Positions 43,923 through 51,675 are shown, numbered from the stretch's first letter. The stretch is DNA of 64,000 nucleotides from DASRHT01 sp035293765 (GCA_035293765.1 DATGMF010000088.1:80664-144663), one strand, 5' to 3'. Program-made: numbers and translations. Notes: generated by a model from the sequence alone, not told the origin.

Positions 43923-44125
43923 TTACCGAACCACACGTACCGGGTAATAAAATTTTACCTGGGCGCTTACCTTTACACTCCCCGACACTTACCGGATATC
44001 AAAAAATTTACCCACGGCGCTTACTAACACTTACCGAACACATCCCACGACAAGGATGCGACAAAAAAAGTGTCGGCGCGACAAGAAAGTGTCGTGGTGA
44101 CGCGGGATGGACAAAAAATGTGCCG
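43923..44125. repeat. Iteron-like origin region
   Basis: TTACC words occur at 43923, 43955, 43967, 43989, 44008 and 44031, mostly about 20 bp apart. Two have the longer form CACTTACCG. They are followed by three copies of a GACA(A/G)AAA..GTGTCG unit (44058-44075, 44078-44094, 44109-44125), each with complementary GACA/TGTC ends. No coding frame crosses the region. Such arrays beside a replicase gene are typical of origins bound by an initiator, but they could be operator sites. Confidence 0.6.
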
Positions 44126-44280
44126 AAAATCATGTTACTCTTCAAGCAACCAACCGTTGTAGATAGTGGAAGGCAAAATCCGGGTGTGTGTTTGCACATG
44201 TCCAGAAGTACTGCCCCAAAGACATTAGTACTACTTTGCCAAATTCCCTGAAAACTCGTCCAAAAGGTGGCCCAAAACAA

Positions 44281-44470
44281 GGTATTTTTCGCTATACTTG
44301 TATAGATAGTTTGTTATTCGAGAGTTTAACACCAGCCTCATGGTTCAGTTCCGCAGAAACATACGAGTTTTTCACCGGCCCCAAAAATTGGTCAAAGAGG
44401 TGATGCAATTCGGTAAATTTTCTGTATACTTGTAGTAGATGGTGTTATTCGAGAGACCACCAAGCCTCAC
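44281..44470 (+). repeat. Duplicated promoter-like segment
   Basis: Two related segments (44281-44340 and 44412-44470) share GGTA(A/T)(A/T)TTTTC, the -10-like TATACTTGTA and TTATTCGAGAG followed by a CA-rich stretch and AGCCTCA. They lie in tandem before the HTH gene at 44515, giving two possible start points or protein-binding regions. The whole 43902-44514 gap is otherwise gene-free. Confidence 0.55.
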
Positions 44471-44514
44471 AAAGTTCGTCTCACCAGCAACAAAAACAGA
44501 AAGGATGTAACTTC

Positions 44515-44688
44515 ATGCTCACATTGAAGGATGCCGCGAAAGTGATTGGAGTGCCCTATAATAGTGTTCTCTTTCACTACAGGCTCGGCAGGATACCTGT
44601 TCAGCAAGTCGGGCGGTACCAACTCATCGACCCCACCGTGTTGAGGGCAGTGCTAGCGGCATACGGCTATCGGAAACGGCAGAAGTAA
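44515..44688 (+). CDS. Small HTH protein, excisionase-like
   Basis: A 57-residue protein starting at the ATG with AAAGGATG upstream. It reads MLTLKDAAKVIGVPYNSVLF, then HYRLGRIPVQQVGRYQLIDP and VLRAVLAAYGYRKRQK. This is the pattern of the small winged-HTH/MerR-like excisionase family: LTLKDAAKVIGVP, a recognition helix with an N-x-V/H-Y, GRIP and a beta-wing. In an integrative element such a protein would act as recombination directionality factor or replication regulator. It lies 165 bp before the replicase and is probably in the same transcript. Confidence 0.75.
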   Translation: MLTLKDAAKVIGVPYNSVLFHYRLGRIPVQQVGRYQLIDPTVLRAVLAAYGYRKRQK

Positions 44689-44853
44689 CTCGTAGCGCAA
44701 CAAGAGAATAATGGAACCAAGCGAGAGTCCTCCATTTTGAAGGGCTTTTTCTTTTGGCTCAAAAAAGAGAAAGGCCCCGGTCGCTGCGAACGATTGAGGC
44801 CCAAGAGTTTATTCCCTGGCAGGCTCGTCAGGGAGAAAGGAAAAACAACTATC

Positions 44854-47175
44854 ATGCAGGATTATACCACAATCGCCAAACATTTTCACACCCTCGGCCT
44901 GAACGTTATCCCTGTTATACCGGGGGAGAAGAGACCAGCTATCTCCTGGGCACAGTACCAAGACGAACGGCAGGATATAGCAGAGGTAGAGGCGATGAAG
45001 TGGGAGGGGTCATTAGCGGCAATCGACGGGCCGGGCAGCATCAGGTGCTTTGACTTTGATGGGCTTGCTTACATCGGCGAGGTAAATGAGCTTCTTGACC
45101 AGCTAGGGCTACCTCACACGTACGAATGGGTGGTGAAATCAGGCGGAGGCTATCATGTGTGGTTTCGCTCAGAAGGTGAACTTCCAGGCGGCAAGAACAT
45201 ACTTGTAGGGAAGGGTTTTCCAGGGGTATTCAAGCAACTAGAACTCCGGTGGTTCGGGCACTGCACCCTGCTTCCAACCTCATCGCACCCGACCAACCCA
45301 AACGGCTATCGTTGCGTGCATTGTGACCTACCGACCAACCCGCCCGCATGCGTACCAGTGGAGAGGGTTCTTGAAGGATTTAACTACCTCATAGACACAT
45401 CAGGAGAGTTGCGTGAGACAAATGATGGGGGTGTAGCGGACGCAGAAGAGAGACCTTTAGCCACCTGGGAAAGCGGTCCCTGGGCAACGAAAGCGTTAGA
45501 GGATGAATTAAAGCAGGTACGTGAGGCAGAGGAAGGCACCAGGAATACCACACTTTTCAAAGCGGCCTGTTCCCTCGGTGAGTTTGTGGGCGGGGGGTAC
45601 CTGGACGAGGACTTGGTGCGGACTGAGTTGATGGATGCAGCACAGAAGGCGGGATTGGAACAGAAAGAGATTTTACCATCAATTCAAAGTGGCCTACAAA
45701 GGGGGAAGCAGAACCCGCGAGAACACCGTGCAGGTGTGGGTAGGGGAGGGCAGGCAGGGATAGACGATGAGGAGTTGCTACAATTCGAGGCGGACGACAA
45801 TGGGAATGCGGAGGCAGTCAAAGCCCTCTACGGCAACATCATCCTCCACACTGACTCACATGGCTGGCTGGTGTACAACGGGAAGTTTTGGGAGCAGGAT
45901 GCAGCAGAGGTCAAGCGTAAAGTGATCGAGACCTTGAAACGCCGGAGAGTGGCAGCGGTGAAGAAAGGACGGCACGAGGATATTGTGATGGCAGCAACCC
46001 CCAACGATTACCGTGTTAGAGGATGCCTTTCACTCTTATCCGCTATCCAGAGCGCCAATATCCGCGAGTTCGACAACAACCCGGACCAGATTAACGCACA
46101 GAACGGCGTGGTAGATTTGCGCACAGGTGAGGTTATCCCACACCACCACAGCCAGAGGTTCACCTACGCCGCACCCTGCAACTTGAACCCGAACGCCGAT
46201 ACAAGCACCTGGAAGAATTTCTTGAAGGGCAGCATCAGGAACGGTGACGAGATGATCGATTTCGTTCAGATGGCGTTAGGATACACACTCACGGGCCATG
46301 TTAGCGACGAGTGTATGTTCTATGTCTACGGGAAGCCGCGAGCAGGCAAAGGTACGCTGTTTGAAGGGATGCAGGCCATACTCGGCACTCCCCTGGCAGC
46401 AACGACACCTTACAGCACCTTCGCTCAAAAACGTGATGGCGACTCGCAAAACTTCGACCTCGCTCCACTCCGACCAGCGAGAATGGTAGTGGCGACGGAG
46501 ACGAACAAGGGCGAGCGGTTTAACTCTGGCTTCACAAAGGAGATTACGGGCGGCGGCTCTATCAGGTGTGCCTTCAAACACAAGGACCAGTTCGAGTACA
46601 AGGTTGGGTTTAAGATTTGGATAAGCTCCAATAACATGCTGAACGCCGACCCCGACGACAGCGCCTTGTGGACTCGCATGAGGGTGATAGAGTTCCCCCA
46701 TAGTCGTAGCGAGGATGAGGCCGACCCGGAGGTGAAAAAGCGTCTGAAGGCTTATCTTGAGGGGTTGTTCCTGTTCGTCGTACAAGGTGCGATGAAGTGG
46801 TACCAGCAAGGCAGGCTCCCAAACCCTGAAATCGCCAAGCAGACTAAAGCAGAACATCGGTTGGCAGTTGACTCAGTAGCGCAGTGGATTGAAGACGCGT
46901 GCGAGCTAGACACCGACTACATACTACCCGCGACCTCTGCCCGGCATAGTTACGAAAGGTGGTGCGAGGAGAACGGCTTCACACCCAAGCAGTCAAGGGG
47001 GTTTAACGAGTCGTTACGAGAGAAGGGCTTAACACCTGGTGCGCAGAGAAAGGTTAGCGGGCAGAACTGCAAGTGCATCCTCGGTATCAGGCTTGCTCAA
47101 AGATCGGGCGAGTCTGTGGATGATGGACGTTACGACCTTCACCTACCTGAACTAACAATCGCGTCATCCTGGTAA
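44854..47175 (+). CDS. Prim-Pol primase fused to D5/P4-type SF3 helicase
   Basis: The element's replicase, 773 residues from the ATG at 44854. The N-terminal part (about 1-215) is a bifunctional primase-polymerase domain: NVIPVIPGEKRPAISW, the metal-binding CFDFDG and SGGGYHVWF. A linker region follows, then a D5_N-like domain (about 355-480; NIILHTDSHGWLVYNGKFW, NAQNGVVDLRTGEV) and an SF3 helicase with Walker A YGKPRAGKGTLFEG (about 492) and the Walker-B/sensor region up to WISSNNMLNADPDD. This primase-helicase order is common in phage satellites and integrative plasmids. It could start replication at the iteron region upstream or the inverted repeat directly downstream. Confidence 0.92.
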   Translation: MQDYTTIAKHFHTLGLNVIPVIPGEKRPAISWAQYQDERQDIAEVEAMKWEGSLAAIDGPGSIRCFDFDGLAYIGEVNELLDQLGLPHTYEWVVKSGGGYHVWFRSEGELPGGKNILVGKGFPGVFKQLELRWFGHCTLLPTSSHPTNPNGYRCVHCDLPTNPPACVPVERVLEGFNYLIDTSGELRETNDGGVADAEERPLATWESGPWATKALEDELKQVREAEEGTRNTTLFKAACSLGEFVGGGYLDEDLVRTELMDAAQKAGLEQKEILPSIQSGLQRGKQNPREHRAGVGRGGQAGIDDEELLQFEADDNGNAEAVKALYGNIILHTDSHGWLVYNGKFWEQDAAEVKRKVIETLKRRRVAAVKKGRHEDIVMAATPNDYRVRGCLSLLSAIQSANIREFDNNPDQINAQNGVVDLRTGEVIPHHHSQRFTYAAPCNLNPNADTSTWKNFLKGSIRNGDEMIDFVQMALGYTLTGHVSDECMFYVYGKPRAGKGTLFEGMQAILGTPLAATTPYSTFAQKRDGDSQNFDLAPLRPARMVVATETNKGERFNSGFTKEITGGGSIRCAFKHKDQFEYKVGFKIWISSNNMLNADPDDSALWTRMRVIEFPHSRSEDEADPEVKKRLKAYLEGLFLFVVQGAMKWYQQGRLPNPEIAKQTKAEHRLAVDSVAQWIEDACELDTDYILPATSARHSYERWCEENGFTPKQSRGFNESLREKGLTPGAQRKVSGQNCKCILGIRLAQRSGESVDDGRYDLHLPELTIASSW

Positions 47176-47187
47176 GCCATCCAGAGG

Positions 47188-47290
47188 GGTAACCGGTAAC
47201 CGGAAGTAACCACTTTTTTCCACAAAATCGAAAAGTAGATATATAGGGATTTTTGTCGGAATTTGTGGTTACCAATGGTTACCGGTTACC
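47188..47290. repeat. Large inverted repeat downstream of the replicase
   Basis: Two 26-bp arms (47188-47213 and 47265-47290), each with three GTAACC half-sites (GGTAACCGGTAACC...GTAACCAC), are inverted about a 51-bp AT-rich centre. They match at all but three positions. The arrangement fits an origin, a replicase- or regulator-binding site, or a replication terminus. Confidence 0.75.
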
Positions 47291-47329
47291 ACTCACCAAC
47301 CTGGTTAGCCAAGAAAGGAAAGGCACAAC

Positions 47330-47518
47330 ATGATAATTCAAGAACCAGAAGAAATGGCATTCTGTAACAGGTGTGGGCAGCCTATCGAGGGGCCGCGTAT
47401 CAGATGGTGCTTAGTGGGCATTACGCTCAACTTTCACGTACCCTGTGCATTTGCCACCGCTAACCAGATACGTTCTAATTGCTTCAACTTCTTCAAACGG
47501 AACGGACTCCTTCGCTAG
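47330..47518 (+). CDS. Small zinc-binding protein, unknown
   Basis: A 62-residue protein behind GGAAAGGCACAAC. It contains CNRCGQPI, then C (in RWCLVG), H and C (in FHVPC), i.e. a CxxC...C...HxxxC set that could bind one zinc, as in small zinc-ribbon proteins. No further domain is visible. It follows the inverted repeat and precedes a nuclease gene in the mobile element. Confidence 0.6.
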   Translation: MIIQEPEEMAFCNRCGQPIEGPRIRWCLVGITLNFHVPCAFATANQIRSNCFNFFKRNGLLR

Positions 47519-47673
47519 CTTGTCACCAGGGGGGCCACCATCATCCTCCGGTTGCCTCCCTCACCTCCACGTTCCCTTACACACCACCACCGCTCGGCCC
47601 AAACCGCGCGACCCTCACAGATTGGCCTCACCGCCGGAAAAATAATCAACCTCAGAAAGGTATCCTCCTCACC

Positions 47674-48006
47674 ATGTCCGCACAACCCTGGACCCCTCCA
47701 ACCTCCTACATCGAAGAACGTTTCCTCGCCTTCTGGCAGCGATTCAACATCCCCTACACGCTCATTCGCCAGCACAAGATCGGACCATACTACGCCGACT
47801 TTGCCCACCTGGAAAGCCGTACCGTTATCGAGATCGACGGAGCTGCCTACCACTCAACGCCCGAACAGATTGAGCGCGACCAGTACCGACAGCAACGGTT
47901 AGAGTCCTGGGGCTGGAACGTTATCCGCTTTTCAGGTAAGCAAGTCTACCGTGACCCAGTAAGGACTGTGTACCGCGCCAGAAATGCGATAGAGAGAAAT
48001 CTATGA
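47674..48006 (+). CDS. DUF559/Vsr-like nuclease
   Basis: A 110-residue protein of the DUF559 type, small relatives of Vsr/very-short-patch-repair nucleases with a PD-(D/E)XK fold. It shows YIEERFLAFWQRFNIPYTLIRQHKIGPYYADFAHLESRTVIEIDGAAYH (metal Asp in YADF and the ExD pair in IEIDG), then RDQYRQQRLESWGWNVIRFSG. I use the ATG at 47674; an AAAGG lies about 13 nt before it. It is next to a type II restriction system, where Vsr-like nucleases often occur, but DUF559 is also common alone. Confidence 0.82.
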   Translation: MSAQPWTPPTSYIEERFLAFWQRFNIPYTLIRQHKIGPYYADFAHLESRTVIEIDGAAYHSTPEQIERDQYRQQRLESWGWNVIRFSGKQVYRDPVRTVYRARNAIERNL

Positions 48007-48043
48007 TAACAACGGCCTAGCAACCCGCAGCTATTCAGAGCGT

Positions 48044-48889
48044 TTATACGTCTTCTGCTATACTACTCCATTGGCGGGGAAAATAAGTTTTGGCCTTTGC
48101 GATAATCCCGTATTCTAAACTTTCTAGTGTGGGAAGAGGTTCCAAACGAAACTTATCCGATTTCCATAAAGCATCCTCTGTCAATGGATAGTATTTAAGC
48201 TGCCCCCCTGTGTCTCCGTACCATTCAAAAAGCGACCCAAAGCTATCTTCACCAGCAAGCCGGAGAGACGACTCCTCTTCCCCATTTTTCCCGGTCTTTG
48301 GTGGAAAATGCCACTTTAATTCTTTTGGGTCGGGCAAGTGAATAGAATACTGGAATAGCTGATATAAGCCACTTTTATCCCATTGGAGAACAAGGTAGAA
48401 ACTCTTACTTAGATCGATTATACTGCCTTTCTCAAGGCTAACATCATTATGCCACGACTTAACAAGTTCTATCAGCGCAATCCCAGACTCCACAGGTTTG
48501 ACCTTATAAACAGTTTCATTTATGCCTCGTTTTTTAAGCTGAGTCCAGAAATATTTAGCGGAGTTCGACAACTCCATTGAAACACGACCTTTCTTAAAAA
48601 GGCCCTTCTTATTTTGCCTAGCCACCGTATTACCTAGCTCCCCGCGCATTTTACACGATATCCCATAAGCACTCGCTCCATAGCCAGTCGGTACAATCAC
48701 GTCAAAAACATGTTTACTTTCTTGCGCCTGTCCATTAAATGCGGCAGCTACAGCCCTTTCAAAGTCTCTCCATCCTGGGGCGGTTCCTCCATCATTTTGC
48801 CCTGTACCATCTTGATAAGTGCTTAAAATAAGTCGCAGCTTTTCTACCTGGGTTGGTGTTGGATTCAGTGCTAAAGTAGGCTTAGGCAT
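48044..48889 (-). CDS. Type II restriction endonuclease (predicted)
   Basis: A 281-residue protein starting at the ATG at 48889, which overlaps the stop of the controller gene by 8 nt. It contains a likely PD-(D/E)XK core: WRDFERAVAAAFNG, then HVFDVIVP and ISCKMRGEL, so Asp and the (S/C)xK pair are present. The rest (FYLVLQWDKSGLYQLFQYSIHL) is a mixed alpha/beta domain. I cannot name its specificity. The gene order endonuclease-controller versus a divergent DNA methylase is the classical layout of C-protein-regulated type II systems, which is the main evidence for its role. Confidence 0.78.
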   Translation of the reverse strand: MPKPTLALNPTPTQVEKLRLILSTYQDGTGQNDGGTAPGWRDFERAVAAAFNGQAQESKHVFDVIVPTGYGASAYGISCKMRGELGNTVARQNKKGLFKKGRVSMELSNSAKYFWTQLKKRGINETVYKVKPVESGIALIELVKSWHNDVSLEKGSIIDLSKSFYLVLQWDKSGLYQLFQYSIHLPDPKELKWHFPPKTGKNGEEESSLRLAGEDSFGSLFEWYGDTGGQLKYYPLTEDALWKSDKFRLEPLPTLESLEYGIIAKAKTYFPRQWSSIAEDV

Positions 48890-49205
48890 TTTCGTCTGTT
48901 CGCTCCCCTGGTTCGTATTCGGCGTGTCCCATAGTCCCTGGTGCATCAATCCCATCTCCATTACTAATTTCTAGCTCGTCCTTCAGCAATTCATCGGTAG
49001 TTACGTTGAATACTCTGGCTAGGCGAAGGACAAACTCTACAGTGGGCAACTTTTTCCCACTTTCTAACTCGCTAATATGTCCATGAGCAGTGTGGCCCAT
49101 TAAACGGGCTAAGCTTTGTAATGTTAGATTTTGCCGCGTCCGTAACATACGCAACTTTTCCCCAAAGCGCCTTATCATACGCGGCTGTGTCGTTTTCTCA
49201 CTCAT
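48882..49205 (-). CDS. Controller (C) protein of the restriction system
   Basis: A 107-residue XRE-family HTH protein (GEKLRMLRTRQNLTLQSLARLMGHTAHGHISELESGKKLPT, about 15-58) with a short C-terminal tail. C proteins delay endonuclease production until the methylase has protected the DNA. Its gene lies directly before the endonuclease gene, with coupled translation, and faces the methylase gene across a 88-bp spacer containing a perfect palindrome. The ATG at 49205 has no clear ribosome site and a short leader, as reported for many C genes; a TTG at 49217 is an alternative. Confidence 0.85.
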   Translation of the reverse strand: MSEKTTQPRMIRRFGEKLRMLRTRQNLTLQSLARLMGHTAHGHISELESGKKLPTVEFVLRLARVFNVTTDELLKDELEISNGDGIDAPGTMGHAEYEPGERTDENA

Positions 49206-49210
49206 CAGGC

Positions 49211-49239
49211 TTGACAATTACTGTGGAATATGGTATTTT
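49211..49239 (+). promoter_or_regulatory. Methylase promoter
   Basis: A perfect -35 TTGACA (49211-49216) and -10 TATTTT (49234-49239) separated by 17 bp, reading toward the methylase gene. Confidence 0.75.
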
Positions 49240-49256
49240 TGTCTCTAATAGAGACA
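49240..49256. promoter_or_regulatory. C-protein operator palindrome
   Basis: TGTCTCTA-A-TAGAGACA is a perfect palindrome centred on one base. It touches the -10 element of the methylase promoter and sits upstream of the controller gene, so a bound dimer could repress the methylase and activate the controller-endonuclease operon. Confidence 0.75.
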
Positions 49257-49293
49257 TTCTCAGATATTTTCTTGAATACAAGGGGTAGTTGAT

Positions 49294-50202
49294 ATGGTGG
49301 CAAGAAGCCCACAAGATAATGAACATCAGATGATAAACAGCCCTTTTAAATGGGTTGGAGGCAAATCTCGCCTACGAAAGCACATCATAAATTTATTGCC
49401 TCAGCACACTTGCTACGTAGAGTTATTTGCAGGTGCCGCCTGGGTATTATTTGGCAAGCAACCTAGTAATGTTGAGGTGCTAAACGACATCGACCAAGAC
49501 CTGGTTAACTTTTTCCGGGTAGTCAAAGAAAAACCTGGGGAGTTAATCGCCTCCTTTGAGTGGGAACTTGTCTCTCGCGCTGAATTTGAGCGACTGGCGA
49601 GCTTAGACCCCACGCAACTTACAGATGTTCAGCGTGCGCACCGTTTCTACTACCTTATTATGGCTAGTTGGGGCGGCGAATTTCATTACCCTCGCTTTCA
49701 AACAAGTATCAATGATGGCGGCCACGGAAACAGATTATTTGGCGCTCTCCAAACACTTCATAAGCGCATTATGCCAGTATACGAACGGCTGAGAACTGTT
49801 ATTATCGAGAACCTCGACTGGCAAGCGTGCGTTGATCGGTATGATCGCCCTGGTACAGTAATGTACATCGACCCACCATACCCTGAGAATGGTTGTAACT
49901 ACGTGTACAATATGCGCGATAGAAGTGACCACGAAAAATTAGCAGACCGGCTCAACCACGCACAATGCAAATGGCTTCTATCGTCCTACGACACACCTTT
50001 TATTCGAGAACTGTTTGCAGAGCACCATATCATCCAAGTGCAATCCTCTTCAGGAATGAACACAGAAAAAAATGGGAATACTCGCGTAGTCAACAAAGAA
50101 GTACTCATTATGAACTACGCTCACCCAAATGGCGCAAATATACCTCCTGCCCAATCAATACAACAAAACATCCTACTAGACGTTCAAGCCGAAGCAGAAT
50201 GA
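49294..50202 (+). CDS. D12-class DNA adenine methyltransferase of the type II system
   Basis: A 302-residue N6-adenine methylase. The N-terminal FKWVGGKSRLRKHI and SAM site VELFAGAAWVLF are followed by the catalytic YIDPPYPENG and a target-recognition insertion between about 75 and 190. It protects host DNA against the divergent endonuclease. The ATG follows AAGGGGTAG; Met13 is an alternative start just before the conserved core. It differs from the three methylases at 21.6-25.2 kb (VELFAGAA in place of EPFVGGGA), so the two loci were acquired separately. Confidence 0.9.
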   Translation: MVARSPQDNEHQMINSPFKWVGGKSRLRKHIINLLPQHTCYVELFAGAAWVLFGKQPSNVEVLNDIDQDLVNFFRVVKEKPGELIASFEWELVSRAEFERLASLDPTQLTDVQRAHRFYYLIMASWGGEFHYPRFQTSINDGGHGNRLFGALQTLHKRIMPVYERLRTVIIENLDWQACVDRYDRPGTVMYIDPPYPENGCNYVYNMRDRSDHEKLADRLNHAQCKWLLSSYDTPFIRELFAEHHIIQVQSSSGMNTEKNGNTRVVNKEVLIMNYAHPNGANIPPAQSIQQNILLDVQAEAE

Positions 50203-51020
50203 CTTTGAACATTTAACTAGATAATGCAAGGTGGCCCATTGTTAGTGGGGATTCTATCACAATGCTCTGATTTTCACAATCAGCTAAAAATTAGGGGCTG
50301 CGGTGATGCTAGAATATACTCCCCCAACAAAACGGCGCTTGTTTAAGAGAGCGGTACCTATCTACGAGCATTTACCCGCTTGTGGAGGGCCTCTCTCTCT
50401 CCTGCCGACAGTAAAATCAAATTTTTAAAAAATACCCCAAAATTGCGCAAAATACCGCCAAAACCCCACAGAAATTACAAAAATCCCCCTTTTTGAGAGG
50501 CGTATAGGCAATGCTGCAAAAGGCGTAGTATAAGCAAAAGGTTTTCAGCCGGGAAATTTTTTGAGCGGCCACTACCCGCCTGCCCACAACAAAAAAGCCG
50601 AGCGCCGAAGCAACCCGACTTTGCTGATAGCCCCTCTCACTCCTTTTTCGCCCTCGCCTGTCTCGCTCGCCCGGACTTTTCACCACGTTCTTCTACTATA
50701 TAGGAGTCAACTTGCTCTTTGGGGTACAGACTAAGGCGACTGTTAATCTTCTTAGGAGTGACTACCCCGTAACCCGCCAGTACTCTCAGGTAATCGGCCT
50801 ACTATGCGTAGCAAGAAAGAAACACACACAACCCGAATATCCTGGCGGCGTAAAGCTCAGAGGGCGAATAAGCCCGGGGGGTAGCGGGGGAGAGGGAAAA
50901 TCAGGTACAATAGGAGTAGGAATTTCATCTGCAAGACAAAGAGAAAGAGCGTTACCCACACAGGGACCAACCCGCTTTTAGGGAGTTAGCCAACCTCGTA
51001 AGTACGCTCTCTAGGCCATA
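50203..51020. other. Right-end non-coding part of the element
   Basis: Apart from the possible HTH remnant at 50637-50798 I see no real gene in these 818 bp. The region has poly-A/poly-C runs (about 50410-50500) on the plus strand and a GC-rich stretch before the attachment site. It would hold the integrase arm-binding sites if any are present at this end. Confidence 0.4.
50637..50798 (-). pseudogene. Possible small HTH protein remnant without start codon
   Basis: The minus strand stays open for 53 codons after two stop codons and reads ADYLRVLAGYGVVTPKKINS, RLSLYPKEQVDSYIVEERGE, KSGRARQARAKKE. The block SRLSLYPKEQVDSYI followed by a GR-rich basic tail looks like the wing and tail of small HTH proteins. 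No ATG, GTG or TTG lies in frame upstream of the conserved part, so it is either a remnant or uses an unusual start. Confidence 0.35.
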
Positions 51021-51073
51021 GTAGCGGCGACTGGACTCGAACCAGTGACACAGAGCTTATGAGTCTCTTGCTC
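51021..51073. repeat. Right attachment repeat (attR) within tRNA-Met
   Basis: Identical to 40560-40612 over 53 bp. It covers the 3' part of the intact tRNA-Met gene. Confidence 0.93.
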
Positions 51074-51094
51074 TACCACCTGAGCTACGCCGCC
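51022..51094 (-). tRNA. tRNA-Met, elongator (anticodon CAT)
   Basis: The cloverleaf has acceptor GGCGGCG/CGCCGCT, D-stem GCTC/GAGC, anticodon loop CTCATAA (CAT) and T-arm ACTGG-TTCGAGT-CCAGT. The anticodon stem lacks the three G-C pairs of initiators, so it is an elongator. A31-G39 is mismatched, probably because the element supplied the 3' half. Integration target of the element. Confidence 0.92.
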
Positions 51095-51184
51095 AGAAAT
51101 TGGGCTTTGTCATGCTCTTTAGCCTAGGATTATCATATCATAGTCTGTCAAGAGCTTTTTCTGGTGTATTCATAAAACAAAAAG

Positions 51185-51257
51185 TAGCGGGAGGAGGATT
51201 TGAACCTCCGACCTCCGGGTTATGAGCCCGACGAGCTAACCACTGCTCTATCCCGCG
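51185..51257 (-). tRNA. tRNA-fMet, copy 1 (anticodon CAT)
   Basis: It has an initiator-type GGG/CCC anticodon stem around CTCATAA, a 1-72 mismatch (C-T) and an A11-T24 pair in the D-stem. The T-arm is GGAGG-TTCAAAT-CCTCC. Confidence 0.95.
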
Positions 51258-51385
51258 TCGTGATCGGTAAGGGCAAGCCAAGCCCCTACAAGCGGTCGTT
51301 CTATCCTGGTTGCCAGACCTGGCAGATGCTAGATTTGCCTATACAAGCAATCGGTCCCCGAAGGGGGACCAATTACCAGGAGAAG

Positions 51386-51458
51386 TAGCGGGGGAAGGAC
51401 TTGAACCTCCGACCTTTGGGTTATGAGCCCAACGAGCTAACCACTGCTCCACCCCGCG
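51386..51458 (-). tRNA. tRNA-fMet, copy 2 (anticodon CAT)
   Basis: Same initiator features (GGG/CCC anticodon stem, C1-T72 mismatch), with several base differences from copies 1 and 3 in the acceptor stem, anticodon stem and T-arm. Confidence 0.95.
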
Positions 51459-51471
51459 TCGCTATGATTTG

Positions 51472-51510
51472 TCCTGTAGAGCGGACGCGATAAATCGGGT
51501 CCCTACAGGA
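51472..51510. repeat. Dispersed repeat, family C, with terminal inverted repeats
   Basis: TCCTGTAG ... CTACAGGA bracket GGACGCGATAAATCGGGTCC. The inner part is the complement of the copy at 37441. It sits between tRNA-fMet copies 2 and 3. Confidence 0.65.
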
Positions 51511-51514
51511 TTGG

Positions 51515-51587
51515 TAGCGGGAGGAGGATTTGAACCTCCGACCTTCGGGTTATGAGCCCGACGAGCTGACCACTGCTCCATCCCGCG
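51515..51587 (-). tRNA. tRNA-fMet, copy 3 (anticodon CAT)
   Basis: Initiator tRNA with a GGG/CCC anticodon stem and C1-T72 mismatch; nearly identical to copy 1. Confidence 0.95.
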
Positions 51588-51675
51588 GCGGTTTGCATAG
51601 GATACTACATTCGTTCTATCCTGTCAACCTATTATAGCCCCTTTTAGGATTTAACGTCAAATCGGCTGCCGAGCC

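Larger units (their letters stand above)
40560..51073. mobile_element. Integrative element (~10.5 kb) in the 3' end of a tRNA-Met gene
   Basis: A perfect 53-bp direct repeat (40560-40612 and 51021-51073) bounds the element. The right copy is part of an intact tRNA-Met gene; the left copy is only its 3' portion, as expected when a tyrosine integrase uses a tRNA 3' end and the element restores the gene. The integrase gene lies 66 bp from the left repeat. Cargo and maintenance genes include an XRE-TPR regulator, an excisionase-like HTH protein, a Prim-Pol/helicase replicase with nearby iterons, nucleases and a type II restriction-modification system. There are no capsid, portal, relaxase or conjugation genes, so it is best called an integrative plasmid-like element or satellite. 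Confidence 0.9.

Noticed and set aside
50712..50981. 89-codon plus-strand frame starting at TTG with AGGAG upstream
   Set aside because: The ribosome site is good but the protein is low-complexity Gly/Arg/Ser after residue 40, and the opposite strand has a more protein-like frame over the same bases.
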